A DNA stretch of 64,000 nt from JALOKP01 sp963800865 (GTDB lineage: Bacteria; Acidobacteriota; Polarisedimenticolia; J045), in the NCBI GenBank assembly GCA_963800865.1, contig CAWDCL010000003.1, forward strand, positions 1 to 64,000, written 5' to 3'. Positions within the stretch are counted from its first letter, which is position 1. Every line of letters begins with the position of its first letter. The position numbers and the translations under genes are program-made. This document shows, piece by piece, positions 23,186-33,000 of this stretch. The notes beneath the pieces are model-generated. The model was not told the origin of the DNA. It searched no databases and saw only the letters and a list, made by a program, of their open reading frames with translations.

Positions 23186-24819
23186 CGGGCCTCCCAGGGG
23201 GCTCCTGTGGGTGGCCTGAGAGTGTAGACGCGGAACCGTCCGGCCGGTTCCCCTTCGGCATAGCGCTTCTCGACGAACTGCCGCAGCTCCGGGAAGCGGA
23301 TCATCTGGGTGTAGGAATCCTCGGGCTCGAAGCCGTTCGCGTCCCTCGTGCCGACGAGGATCACGCCGGGCGGGTCCTTCTGGAGGTCCTCGATCAGGCG
23401 GGCGCGCCGCGCCGCGAGGTCGCCGAAGCGCGCCGACAGGGGGGAGTCGGTGAGCAGCACGTTGTGGAACGCGAAGGGGGTCGCGGGCGAGCGATCGGCG
23501 TGGAAGTAGATCCCGGGAGACAGGCCCCAGACGAGCAGCCGCTGCCGCGAGGCCGAGGCCGCGTCGACGGCCCGCGCCGCCGCCAGCTCGGCGGACGGAG
23601 AGAAGGGGCCGTTCGAGTCGAAGCGCGCGAGGTAGGCGTCGGCGGAGAGCGTCCCGCGACGGACCTCGTAGTCCGGCCCGTAGGCCGCCTGCCACTTCCC
23701 GGCCTGCGGCAGGGCGAAGCCGAGCAGCACGACCAGCGCGCCGAGGCCCAGGATGCGCGCGCCGCCACCGTCCCGGATCGCGAAGCCGATCGCCACCATC
23801 CCGAACGCCGCGGCCAGCGCCAGGCCCGGCACGGCGAGCAGGAAGTGATAGCCGGCGAGCTGCCGCTGGAGGACGATCGCGACCAGCGTCGCCGCGATCC
23901 ACGGGACCAGCCAGAGCGCCTCGGCGCGGCGCCGCACGACCAGCACCGCGAGGCCGATCGTGCCGGCGATCGTCAGCACCGGGATCGTGCGTACCAGCTC
24001 GCTCAGCGCACCGAGGGCGGCGGCCGGGAGCGACGTTCCGCGCGCGATCGTCTCGGCGTAGACGGCGTTGTAGCTGAAGACCGCCGCGAGCATCTCGGGC
24101 AGCCCGCCGCGCAGCTTGAAGAACAGGACGACGACCAGCCACGGGGCCGCCGCGCCGAGCAGCAGGCCGCCCAGCTTCCGCGCCCACGATCCGCCCTTCG
24201 GCGTCCCGACCCAGACCCCGGGCCACGCCGCGAGCAGGAAGAGCGCCGGCACCTTGTAGAGGCTCGCGATCCCGGTCAGCACGCCGCACCAGAACGGGGC
24301 GTCGGCGCGCTCGCGCCCGAGCCACGCGAACCAGGCCGCACCGAGCAGCGGGAGCGCGAGGAAGACCTCGGCCTGGGCGCGGGCCCAGTACCCGCCCCAG
24401 CCGGGAGCCCACGTCCCGGCGACGAGGAAGAATGCCGCCGCGATCCCGGCCCAGCGGCCCCACAGGCGCGACGCCATCACCCCGGCGACGAGCGCGGCGA
24501 GGCCGAGCCAGGCGCCTTCGAACCACCACAGCCCGGCGACCCGCTCGCCGAAGAGCGTGAAGGCCAGCGGGTAGGTGTAGAGCACCAGCGGCGGCTTGCT
24601 GTCCCAGAGATCGCGGTAGGGGAGCCACCCCTCGGGGACGAGCCGGCCGAAGAGGGCGAACAGGCCCTGGTCGAGCCCCAGTGGCTCGACGATGCGGATC
24701 CAGACCAGGAACGCATAACCGGCGGCGAGGGCGAGGCCCGCCAGGAAGACGAGCCACACCGGGCCGTCGGCACGCACCGGCACGCCGAAGCGCGCACCGG
24801 GTGTCCGTGCTTTCGCCAT
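23182..24819 (-). CDS. ArnT/PMT-like GT39-family membrane glycosyltransferase
   Basis: 545 aa with about 11 membrane helices. The first periplasmic loop LGLDQGLFALFGRLVPEGWLPYRDLWDSKPP carries the Asp residues typical of polyprenyl-phosphate-dependent GT-C enzymes. A C-terminal soluble domain (about 440-545) follows. GGGAGGG precedes ATG 24819. First gene of the operon leading to lipA. Probably transfers a sugar from a lipid carrier to an envelope acceptor; the acceptor is unknown. Confidence 0.8.
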   Translation of the reverse strand: MAKARTPGARFGVPVRADGPVWLVFLAGLALAAGYAFLVWIRIVEPLGLDQGLFALFGRLVPEGWLPYRDLWDSKPPLVLYTYPLAFTLFGERVAGLWWFEGAWLGLAALVAGVMASRLWGRWAGIAAAFFLVAGTWAPGWGGYWARAQAEVFLALPLLGAAWFAWLGRERADAPFWCGVLTGIASLYKVPALFLLAAWPGVWVGTPKGGSWARKLGGLLLGAAAPWLVVVLFFKLRGGLPEMLAAVFSYNAVYAETIARGTSLPAAALGALSELVRTIPVLTIAGTIGLAVLVVRRRAEALWLVPWIAATLVAIVLQRQLAGYHFLLAVPGLALAAAFGMVAIGFAIRDGGGARILGLGALVVLLGFALPQAGKWQAAYGPDYEVRRGTLSADAYLARFDSNGPFSPSAELAAARAVDAASASRQRLLVWGLSPGIYFHADRSPATPFAFHNVLLTDSPLSARFGDLAARRARLIEDLQKDPPGVILVGTRDANGFEPEDSYTQMIRFPELRQFVEKRYAEGEPAGRFRVYTLRPPTGAPWEAR

Positions 24820-24931
24820 CCGCGCACCCTCCCGGTAAAGGATAGCGCCGCGGCCCCGCCCGCGGGGTGACAGCGGAAGGACCGGACGCCGGGGAACGCC
24901 CGCGTGGGACAATGAAGGGGGAGATCCCGGC

Positions 24932-26116
24932 GTGCGCGACCGCGTCATCCTGCACCTCGACATGGACGCGTTCTACGCCGCGGTCGAGCAGCGGGAGCGG
25001 CCCGAACTGCGCGGGAAGCCGGTCCTGATCGGCCATCCCGGGCCCCGCGGCGTGGTCGCGACCTGCTCGTACGAGGCCCGGCCGTTCGGGGTCCGCTCGG
25101 CGATGCCCTCGGTCCGAGCGATGCGGCTGTGCCCCGACGCGGTCTGGCTCCCCCCGAACTTCACCCTCTACCACGAGGTCTCGGAGCGGATCTTCGCGCT
25201 GGTCGCGCGGACCGCGCCGGTGATCGAGCAGGTCTCGATCGACGAGGCGTACGGCGACCTTACCGGCGTGGCCCGGGACCTCGCCGACGGGGCGGAGATC
25301 GCGCGCCAGCTCAAGGACGAGATCCGCGCCGCCGAGCGGCTGACCGCGAGCGCCGGCGTCGCCCCCTGCCGCTTCCTGGCCAAGGTCGCGTCCGATCTCG
25401 AGAAGCCCGACGGGCTGGTCGCGATCGGTCCCGCCGACGTCGAGCGGGTCCTCTGGCCGCTGTCGGTGCGGGTCATCCCGGGGGTCGGCCCGAAGCTGCA
25501 GGAGCAGCTCGCGCGCCGCGGGATCCGCGCGGTCGGCGACATCGCCCGCGCCGACGGGCGGATGCTGCGGCGCGAGTTCGGGGCGCCGACCGCGCTGTTC
25601 CTGGAGCAGCGCGCGCGCGGCGAGGACGACGCGCCGGTCGAGACCTGGCACGAGCGCAAGCAGGTCAGCGAGGAGCGGACCTACGGCGAGGACCTGGCCG
25701 GCGACGCGGCGATCGAGCAGGAGCTGTTCGCGCGGGCCGACGGAATCGCGGCCGAGCTGCGGCGGCGCGAGCTGGTGGCGCGCAACGTCGCCGTCAAGCT
25801 GCGCGACGCGCGCTACCGCACGATCACCCGCAGCCGCACGCTGGACGCGCCGACCGACCTCGCGGCCGAGATCTACGCCGCGGCCCACGCGCTGTGGCGG
25901 GCCGCGGACGAGTTCCGCGGGCGCGGACTGCGCCTGCTGGGGGTCGCGGCGCGCGAACTGCATCCGGCCCGCGACGTCCCCCCGCCGCTCTTCCCGGACG
26001 AGCAGCGCGAACGGGCCCGGCAGGTTGCGCGGACCGCCGACGCGCTGCGCGAGCGGTTCGGCGACGGCGCGGCCCGGCCGGCGCGGCTGGTGAAGAAGCC
26101 GGATCGGCCCGCCTGA
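24932..26116 (+). CDS. dinB: DNA polymerase IV
   Basis: 394 aa Y-family polymerase for translesion synthesis. Catalytic motifs LHLDMDAFYAAVEQ and VSIDEAYGDLTG, the conserved YEARPFGVRSAMP, and SAGVAPCRFLAKVASDLEKPDG are present, with HhH GVGPKLQEQLARRGI and a little-finger domain to residue 350. GTG start at 24932 with a GGGGGA site. Divergent from the glycosyltransferase operon by about 110 bp. No clear LexA box was identified by eye. Confidence 0.93.
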   Translation: MRDRVILHLDMDAFYAAVEQRERPELRGKPVLIGHPGPRGVVATCSYEARPFGVRSAMPSVRAMRLCPDAVWLPPNFTLYHEVSERIFALVARTAPVIEQVSIDEAYGDLTGVARDLADGAEIARQLKDEIRAAERLTASAGVAPCRFLAKVASDLEKPDGLVAIGPADVERVLWPLSVRVIPGVGPKLQEQLARRGIRAVGDIARADGRMLRREFGAPTALFLEQRARGEDDAPVETWHERKQVSEERTYGEDLAGDAAIEQELFARADGIAAELRRRELVARNVAVKLRDARYRTITRSRTLDAPTDLAAEIYAAAHALWRAADEFRGRGLRLLGVAARELHPARDVPPPLFPDEQRERARQVARTADALRERFGDGAARPARLVKKPDRPA

Positions 26117-26241
26117 TCCCGGCGAGCGGCCTGACCGAGCCGCGTCTGACCCCGGCGACCGCCGCCCCGGGGGGTAGCCCCGGCGGCCGTCCGGAGATAG
26201 CCTCCGTCCAGTCGGCACCTCGCCGCCCCGGACGCGACCCC

Positions 26242-27213
26242 ATGAACGACTCCACCCACGAAGTGCGCGCCAAGGTCGACGTCCTCGCCGACCTCGAGCG
26301 CGATGTCGAACAGCTGATGCAGGCGCACGAGGGCAAGCGCACGCTCTGGTTCCCGGGCACGCTGCTCGCCCCGCTGCCCGACACCGACCCCGGCCTCCAC
26401 CTGCGCGAGCTGCGCGCCCGGGCGGAGGGGATCCCCCTCCCGGCCCGCGTGGCGCTCTGCGTCAATACCCTCACCGAGGAAGGGCTGCCGCACTTCCACC
26501 GGCTGATCTCCCAGTATCTCGGCCCGGACTCGTTCTGGTCGCGCTGGAACAACCTCTGGACCGCGGAGGAGGACCGGCACGGCGCCGTGCTCCACGACTA
26601 CGCGCGCGACTCGCGCGTACTCGACGTCCCGGTGATGGAGAAGATGAAGTTCGAGTACCTGCGGGCCGGCTTCGAGCCGGCGTGGAACCGCGACCCGTAC
26701 CGGGTCTTCGTCTACACCACGCTGCAGGAGCGCGCGACGCAGGTCAGCCACGCCAACACCGGCCGGCTCGCCGGCGAACACGAGCCGCTGATCGGGACGG
26801 TGCTGGCGAACGTGGCCAAGGAGGAAGCGCGCCACTTCGTCTTCTACCGCGCGGTCTTCGAGCGGGCGCTGGCGCGCGATCCCAACCGGGCGCTCGAGTC
26901 CGCCGCCGCCGTCATGCCGGCGATCGACATGCCGGGCATCAACATGCCGCACTTCCGGGAGATGGCCGACGTCATCCGGCGCGCCGGAATCTACGGCCCG
27001 CGCGACTACCTCAAGATCGTCGAGGAGCAGATCCGCTACTGGGCGATCGAGACCCTCACCGGGCTGAACGAGGCCGGCCGCATGGCCCAGGAGAAGATCC
27101 TCGGCATTCCGGCGCGCCTCGAGCGCGTGGCCGAGACGATCGAGGCCCGCAGCCGGGCGAAGTCCTTCTCCTTCCCGGTCGCGTTCGCGCGGGCCTTCGA
27201 GATGGCCCCGTGA
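26242..27213 (+). CDS. Acyl-ACP desaturase (FA_desaturase_2)
   Basis: 323 aa soluble diiron desaturase family. Iron-ligand helices appear as LTEEGLPHFH, TAEEDRHGAVL, TTLQERATQVSH and VAKEEARHFVFY, giving the E-ExxH pairs. Length is close to plant and mycobacterial stearoyl-ACP desaturases. Introduces a double bond in acyl-ACP using O2 and ferredoxin, so the host meets oxygen. First gene of a four-gene chain with three successive GTGA overlaps. Confidence 0.88.
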   Translation: MNDSTHEVRAKVDVLADLERDVEQLMQAHEGKRTLWFPGTLLAPLPDTDPGLHLRELRARAEGIPLPARVALCVNTLTEEGLPHFHRLISQYLGPDSFWSRWNNLWTAEEDRHGAVLHDYARDSRVLDVPVMEKMKFEYLRAGFEPAWNRDPYRVFVYTTLQERATQVSHANTGRLAGEHEPLIGTVLANVAKEEARHFVFYRAVFERALARDPNRALESAAAVMPAIDMPGINMPHFREMADVIRRAGIYGPRDYLKIVEEQIRYWAIETLTGLNEAGRMAQEKILGIPARLERVAETIEARSRAKSFSFPVAFARAFEMAP

Positions 27214-27767
27214 AGGAGATCGAGGTCAAGCTGGCGATCGACGACGCCGACGAGGCGCGCCGGCGCCTGGGCGAGGCGGGTGCGGTTGCGCTCGCGGCGC
27301 GCTCGTTCGAGGACAACCGCCTCTACGACGACGCCCGGCGCTCGCTGAAGGAAGCGGGGCGCCTGCTGCGGATCCGCCTCGTCGGCGGCCGTACCGTACT
27401 GACCTTCAAGGCGAAGTCCGTCGAGCCCGCCGGCGACGCGCGCTACAAGATCCGCGACGAATACGAGACCGAGGTCGCCGACGCCGCCGAAATGGACCGC
27501 GTGCTGCGGGCGCTCGGCTACGAGCCGGCCTACCGCTACCAGAAGTACCGCCAGCCGTACCGCCTCGGCGGCGTCGAGGTGCTGCTGGACGAGACGCCGG
27601 TCGGGAACTTCCTCGAACTGGAGGGGCCGCCGGAGGCGATCGACGCCGCGGCGCGCGCGCTCGGGTTCGCGGCCGCCGACTACGACACCCGGACCTACCG
27701 CGAGCTGCACCAGGCGCGCACCGGCCGCGAGGAGCCGGGCGACATGGTCTTCCCGGAGACGGCGTGA
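27210..27767 (+). CDS. CYTH-domain protein (class IV adenylate cyclase-like)
   Basis: 185 aa. The N-terminal EIEVKLAI is the CYTH EXEXK signature. Then come LLRIRLVGGRTVLTFKAK, KIRDEYETEV, YRYQKYRQPYRLGGVEVLLDE and GNFLELEG, the charged strands lining the triphosphate tunnel. The GTG start overlaps the desaturase stop. CYTH enzymes act on triphosphates (adenylate cyclase, thiamine triphosphatase, polyphosphatase); which applies here is unknown. Confidence 0.88.
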   Translation: MKEIEVKLAIDDADEARRRLGEAGAVALAARSFEDNRLYDDARRSLKEAGRLLRIRLVGGRTVLTFKAKSVEPAGDARYKIRDEYETEVADAAEMDRVLRALGYEPAYRYQKYRQPYRLGGVEVLLDETPVGNFLELEGPPEAIDAAARALGFAAADYDTRTYRELHQARTGREEPGDMVFPETA

Positions 27768-28828
27768 AGGTCGCCCTGCCCGCGATGATCCTGGCCGCGG
27801 GCCGCGGCGAGCGGATGCGCCCGCTGACCGCGGTGCGCGCCAAGCCGGCCCTGCCGGTGCTGGGCGTGCCGCTCGTCGCGCGGATCCTCAGGCACCTCGC
27901 GCGGCAGGGGGCGACCGACTTCGCGATCAACGCCTGGCACGCGCCGGAGTCGATCGAGGCCGCGTGTGCGCACGCCGGGCTGGCGCCGGAGAGCGTCGCG
28001 TACTTCCCGGAGCCGGAGCTGATGGGCACGGGCGGAGCGCTCGCCGCGCCGGCCGAGCGGCTGGCGGCGGCGCCGCACTTCCTGCTCCACAACGGCGACA
28101 CGCTGCTCGCCGCGCCGGTCGCCGCGCTGGTCGCCGCGGCGGCGACGGCGTCGCTGGGCGCACTGCTGGTCCGGCCGGGACCCGACACCCGCTACAACCC
28201 GGTGCGCGTCGCGGGCGGGCGCTTTCTCGGTCTCGGCATGGCCCACCACGGGACCGAGACCGAGGCCACCTACCTCGGCGTGGCGCTGCTCGCGCGCGCC
28301 CTGCTCGACCGCGTTCCGCGGGACCGTCCGTCGGAGCTGTTCCGGGACCTCCTGCTGCCGGCGATCGCGGAGGGCGGGACGCTGGCGGTCGTGCCCTACG
28401 AAGGCCCCTGGATCGAGTTCACCTCGCCCGGCCGCTACCGCGCGCACTGCTGCTCGCTGGCCCTCGCGGGCAGCGCGGCGCTCGGCGGCCTCGTCGGAGG
28501 CGACGCGATGGTGACCAGCACCGGCACGCCGCACGGCGCGCGCTTCGTGCTCGCCGAGGGCGCGTCGGTCGACCCCGGGGCGATCCTCGACGGCGGCGTG
28601 GTGCTCGAGGCGGGTGCGCGCATCGGGCGCGGGGCGTCGATCACCGGCAGCGTCCTGCTCGAGGGGGCGGAGGTCGCCGGCGGCGCGCTGCTGTGGCAGA
28701 CGGTCGTCATGCCGGGGACGCGCGTCCCTCCCGGTGCGGCGTTCCGCGACGGCGTCGTGCTGGCGGGCGGCGAGGGCGTGCCGGGGCCCGTGCGCTGCAT
28801 CCCCTTCGCCGACCTGGAGGGGCGGTGA
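27764..28828 (+). CDS. murU: MurU-like nucleotidyltransferase with beta-helix extension
   Basis: 354 aa. Nucleotidyltransferase signature MILAAGRGERMRPLTAVRAKPALPV, followed by HNGDTL (metal Asp) and a GPWIEFTSPGRY segment. The catalytic part ends near residue 235. The C-terminal 115 residues look like a left-handed beta-helix (GASVDPGAILDGGVV, GARIGRGASITGSV), longer than typical MurU. GTGA overlap on both sides. Pairing with the following kinase matches the AmgK/MurU pair that makes UDP-MurNAc from salvaged MurNAc. A general sugar-1-phosphate nucleotidyltransferase is the alternative. Confidence 0.8.
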   Translation: MKVALPAMILAAGRGERMRPLTAVRAKPALPVLGVPLVARILRHLARQGATDFAINAWHAPESIEAACAHAGLAPESVAYFPEPELMGTGGALAAPAERLAAAPHFLLHNGDTLLAAPVAALVAAAATASLGALLVRPGPDTRYNPVRVAGGRFLGLGMAHHGTETEATYLGVALLARALLDRVPRDRPSELFRDLLLPAIAEGGTLAVVPYEGPWIEFTSPGRYRAHCCSLALAGSAALGGLVGGDAMVTSTGTPHGARFVLAEGASVDPGAILDGGVVLEAGARIGRGASITGSVLLEGAEVAGGALLWQTVVMPGTRVPPGAAFRDGVVLAGGEGVPGPVRCIPFADLEGR

Positions 28829-29853
28829 CGCCGACGAAGGAGGCGCGCCCGGCGGCCACCGTCGAGCGCCTGCTCCGCCGGCGCTTCGGCCCCGCCCGGC
28901 GCGTCGAGCGGCTCGCGGCGGACGCCTCCGTGCGGCAGTTCTGGCGGATCGAGCGCACCGCGGGGGGGACCGCCGTGGCCTGCGTGGACCCGCACGGCGG
29001 GACGGCCGCGCTCGACCGGATGCAGGCGGCGGGCCGGCTGCTGCGCTCGATCGGCGTGCCGGTGGCCGAGATCCTCGACCGCGACGACCGGATCCCGGCA
29101 CTCCTGCTGGAGGACCTCGGCGACTGGCTGCTGGCCGACGCGCTGCGCGCGCAGACCGACGCCGAGCGGCGCTCGCTCTACGCCGAGGCCGGGCGGATCG
29201 CGGGCCGGATCGCGCGGCTCGGCACGCCCGAGGTGAAGATCGAGCACCCGCTGGCCTGGCCGATGCTGGCGCGGGAGCGGCTCCGGATGGAGCTGGCGTT
29301 TTTCGCCGTGCACGACGTCGCCGGCCGGCGCGGCGTGCACGACGAAGGGCTGCTGAAGTCGCTGGCCGTGCTGTCCGACACGATCGTCGAGCACGCGACC
29401 GCGCGGCCGCTCGCGCTGGCCCACCGCGACTTCCACGCGCGCAACCTGCTCGTGCGCCCCGGGCCGGCGCTCGGCGTCGTCGACTACCAGGACGCGCTGC
29501 TCGCGCCGGTCTACTACGATCTGGTCTCGCTCGTGCGGGATCCGTATGTCGTGCCGGACGCGGCGCTGGCCGCGGAAGCGGTGCGCGCGTTCTCGGAAGA
29601 GACGGGTGCCGCCGCGCCGGAACAGGAGCCACTCTTCGCCTGGGTGGCCCTGCAGCGCGATCTCAAGGCGATCGGGACCTACGCCTTCCAGGCCCTGCGG
29701 CTGGGCCGCGAGCGCTTCACGCAGTACATCCCCGCCGCCGAGCGCCTGGCGCTGCGCGCGGCGCAGGAGATCGGCGGCGACGCGGGACGCGACGCGGCGG
29801 CGCTGCTCTTACGGATCGGTTTCGCGGACGACCGTCGAACGGCACCTGCATAA
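28825..29853 (+). CDS. amgK: AmgK-like N-acetylmuramate/aminoglycoside-type kinase
   Basis: 342 aa phosphotransferase (APH family). N-lobe ASVRQFWRIER, catalytic loop LALAHRDFHARNLLV, and metal-binding LGVVDYQDALLAPVYYDLVSL. LLLEDLGDWLL and the C-terminal FQALRLGRERFTQYIP fit the AmgK branch, which phosphorylates MurNAc/GlcNAc at the anomeric position. The GTG start overlaps the MurU-like stop. Last gene of the operon. Confidence 0.82.
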   Translation: MTPTKEARPAATVERLLRRRFGPARRVERLAADASVRQFWRIERTAGGTAVACVDPHGGTAALDRMQAAGRLLRSIGVPVAEILDRDDRIPALLLEDLGDWLLADALRAQTDAERRSLYAEAGRIAGRIARLGTPEVKIEHPLAWPMLARERLRMELAFFAVHDVAGRRGVHDEGLLKSLAVLSDTIVEHATARPLALAHRDFHARNLLVRPGPALGVVDYQDALLAPVYYDLVSLVRDPYVVPDAALAAEAVRAFSEETGAAAPEQEPLFAWVALQRDLKAIGTYAFQALRLGRERFTQYIPAAERLALRAAQEIGGDAGRDAAALLLRIGFADDRRTAPA

Positions 29854-30010
29854 CGAAAACCGTTGTCGGGCGCGGCTTCCCCGCGATTCGACCGTCCGCA
29901 CTCCGCCTCGCCGAAACCCGTCCGAAAGGACCTGAACGCAGCGCCGTTCCGGCGCACCGTCTGGCCCGCGGCTTGCACCTGCCGCTCCCGCACTGCTTGG
30001 GGGATCGGAC

Positions 30011-33000
30011 ATGAACTCCAATCGTCACCCGCTGCTCGCCCGGGCCGGCCGCGCGGTCCTCGTGCTCGCGTTCGTCCTCCTGGGGGTCGCTCCCGGGGCC
30101 GCCGCCCGTTCCGCGCCGAAGCCGGCCGAGATCAAGGTCAAGCCGGCGTCGGCCACGCTGAAGGTCTCCGACACGAAGCGGTTCACCGCGAACGTGAAGC
30201 ACTCGGCGAACCGCGACGTGCTCTGGTCGGTCGACGGCGTTCCCGGCGGCAACGACCTGCTCGGAACGATCGACCAGCGGGGCCTCTATCGCGCGCCCGC
30301 GTGGAGCGGGCGCGGCCTGGCGGTGACGGTGACGGCGGCGCTGGCCGCGGACCCGTCGGTGGCGGCCTCGGCGCGGATCAAGATCCTCGCGTCGGGCGAC
30401 CCGCTCGACGTGTCGTCGGTTGCGCCGGCCGCGGTCGAGACCGGCCCGGTGACCTTCACGATCACCGGCGGCGGGTTCAGCGAGCGCTGCCGCGTGCGGC
30501 TCGGGGCCCTCGAGCTGGAAACGGTCTCCGCCTCGGACACGAGCCTCGTGGTCACGGGCGTGGTGACCGACGCGCAGGCGCCGCGGTCCCCGCTGCTCGT
30601 CGTCGATCCCGGTCCGCCGCTTCGGACCAGCAAGCCGACGACGATCGCGGTCGCGGTCCGGCCGCCTCCGGCGATCGGCACGGTGGCGCCGGCCTCGGTC
30701 GTCCCGGGCCCGGTCGTGTTCACCGTCACCGGGAGCGGGTTCGACGCGCATTCGCGCGCGCAGCTCGGGACGCTCGACCTGGAAACGACGTTCCTGTCGC
30801 CGACGACGCTGAGCGCCGCGGGCGTTGTTCCCGCCTCGCTGGTGCCCGGCGCGCCGCTGGTCGTCGTCGACGGCGCCTTCCCGTCGCGCCGTTCGGCGCC
30901 GTTCGCCGTGACCATCAGCCTGCCCCCGATCGTCCTCCAGGCCGCCGCCCCGTCGCGGGTCTACCCCGGACCGGCGACCTTCACGATCACCGGGAGCGGC
31001 TTCGAGCCCGACACGGTCGCGATGCTCGGCGACGCGCCGCTGGCGACGACGTTCGTCTCGGCGACACAGCTGACGGCGTCGGGAGAGATCCGCGATGCGC
31101 TCGTTCCCGAAACGGCCCTCGTCCTGGTCGACTCCGGATCGCCCGAGCGCCGCTCCGCGCCGTTCGCGATCGCCGTCGAGCGGATCACGCCGCTCGAGCT
31201 GCTCGGCGTCGCGCCGGCGTCGGTCCCGGCGGGCAACGTCGAGTTCACGATCACCGGCACCGGCTTCGACCCGGACACGGTCGCGATGCTCGGCCCGGTC
31301 GCGCTGCAGTCGACGTTCATCTCCAGCACGCTGCTGCTGGCGGCCGGAACCGTGCCCGGCTCGATGGCGCCGGGCGCGGACCTCGTGCTGGTCGACGCCG
31401 GGCCGCCGGCGCGCCGCTCGGCGGCGCGCCCCGTCGCGATCCTGCTCGTCCCGCCGCTGGTCGTCGCCGAGGTCACGCCGTCGTCCGTCTTCCCCGGCAA
31501 GGTCAGCTTCACGATCACCGGCAGCGGCTTCAACGCCGCCACGCGGGCCTCGATCGGCTCGACACCCCTGGCGACGACGTTCGTCTCCGCGACGACGCTG
31601 AAGGCCAGCGGCACGATCCCCGACGCGCTGGTCCCGGGCGCCGACCTGGTGCTGCACGACGGCGGGCCGCCGGCGCGCGACTCGGCGCCGTTCGCGATCG
31701 TGATCGAGCGCCTCCCCGACCTGAAGATCGAAACCGTCTACCCGGCGGTCGTCCCGACCGGCCCCGCCACCTTCACGATCGAGGGGGTCGGCTTCACGGC
31801 GGCCAGCCGCGCGGCGCTCGGCAGCCTCAATCTGACGACGACCTTCGTCTCGCCGACGTCGCTCACCGCGACCGGCACCGTCCCGCAGTCGATGGTCCCG
31901 CGGGCCTCGATGACGGTCACGGAGCCCGGCCCGCCGTCGCGCCGCTCGAACGCCGTGACGGTCACCGTCGAGTACGGCGTGAACACGCGGGTCACGATCG
32001 ACCCGCTGACCGCGACGATGCCCGCCGCGACCGGGATGAAGTTCACCGCGACCCTGGCCGGCGACCCCGAGCACCCGTTCGACTGGGCGGTGAACGGCGT
32101 CCCCGGCGGCAACGACACGCTCGGGAAGATCAACGGCGACGGCTGGTACAACGCGCCGGCGCTGCCTCCCACGCCGAGCACGGTGACGATCACCGCGAAG
32201 AGCATGACGACCCCCCCGGCGACCGGGCAGTCGACGGTGACGATCACCAACCCGCTGCCGGCGATCGCGGGCGTCTTCCCGCAGGCGGTCCGGCCCGGCG
32301 CCTTCACGATCTCGGTCCGCGGCACCGGCTTCCTGCCGGCCTCGCGCGTGCTCTACGACGGGACGGACATCGCGGTCACGTACGTCTCTCCATCGCGGCT
32401 CGAGGCGCGCGGCACGGCCTCGCGGGCCAACGGCCGCCGGGCGGCGATCCAGGTCGTGAACCCCGACCCGGGCGGCGCGACCTCGCAGGTTGCGATGCTG
32501 GCGATCCTCTCCGACCCGGCGACGACCACCTACCGCGTCTCCCTCGCCGAGGCGGGCCGCTTCCTGGAGCAGGCCTCGTTCGGCCCGAACGCGGAGACGA
32601 TCGACCGCGTGCGCGAGCTGGGCTTCGAGGGCTGGCTCGACGAGCAGTTCGCGCTGCCGGAGTCGCCCTATCCGGAGCCGCAGGCGAAGTGCATCGACGT
32701 CGACGTGAGGCTGGCCTTCTCGCAGGCGATGCTGCAGGGCGAGGACCAGCTGCGGCAGCGGGCGATCTTCGCGCTGGGCCAGGTCTTCGTGATCTCGGCC
32801 AACAAGACCGGCGACCCGGAGCAGCTCCTGATCTGGCAGCGGATGCTCAGCCAGAGCGCCTTCGGCACCTACCGCGAGCTGCTCGAGGCGGTGACCAAGA
32901 GCCCGACGATGGGCCGCTACCTCGACCTCGCCAACAGCTCGAAGGCCGCGGCGGACGGCTCGAGCCAGCCCAACGAGAACTACCCGCGCGAGGTGCTGCA

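Noticed and set aside
26117..26241. Promoter or RNA structure before the desaturase gene
   Set aside because: No clear -35/-10 pair or stable hairpin could be made out by eye.
30400..32400. Regularly spaced DNA repeats (FTITGSGF codons) as a CRISPR-like array
   Set aside because: Spacing is about 250 bp and the repeats encode IPT-like domains. FG-GAP repeats at 47-50 kb are likewise protein repeats.
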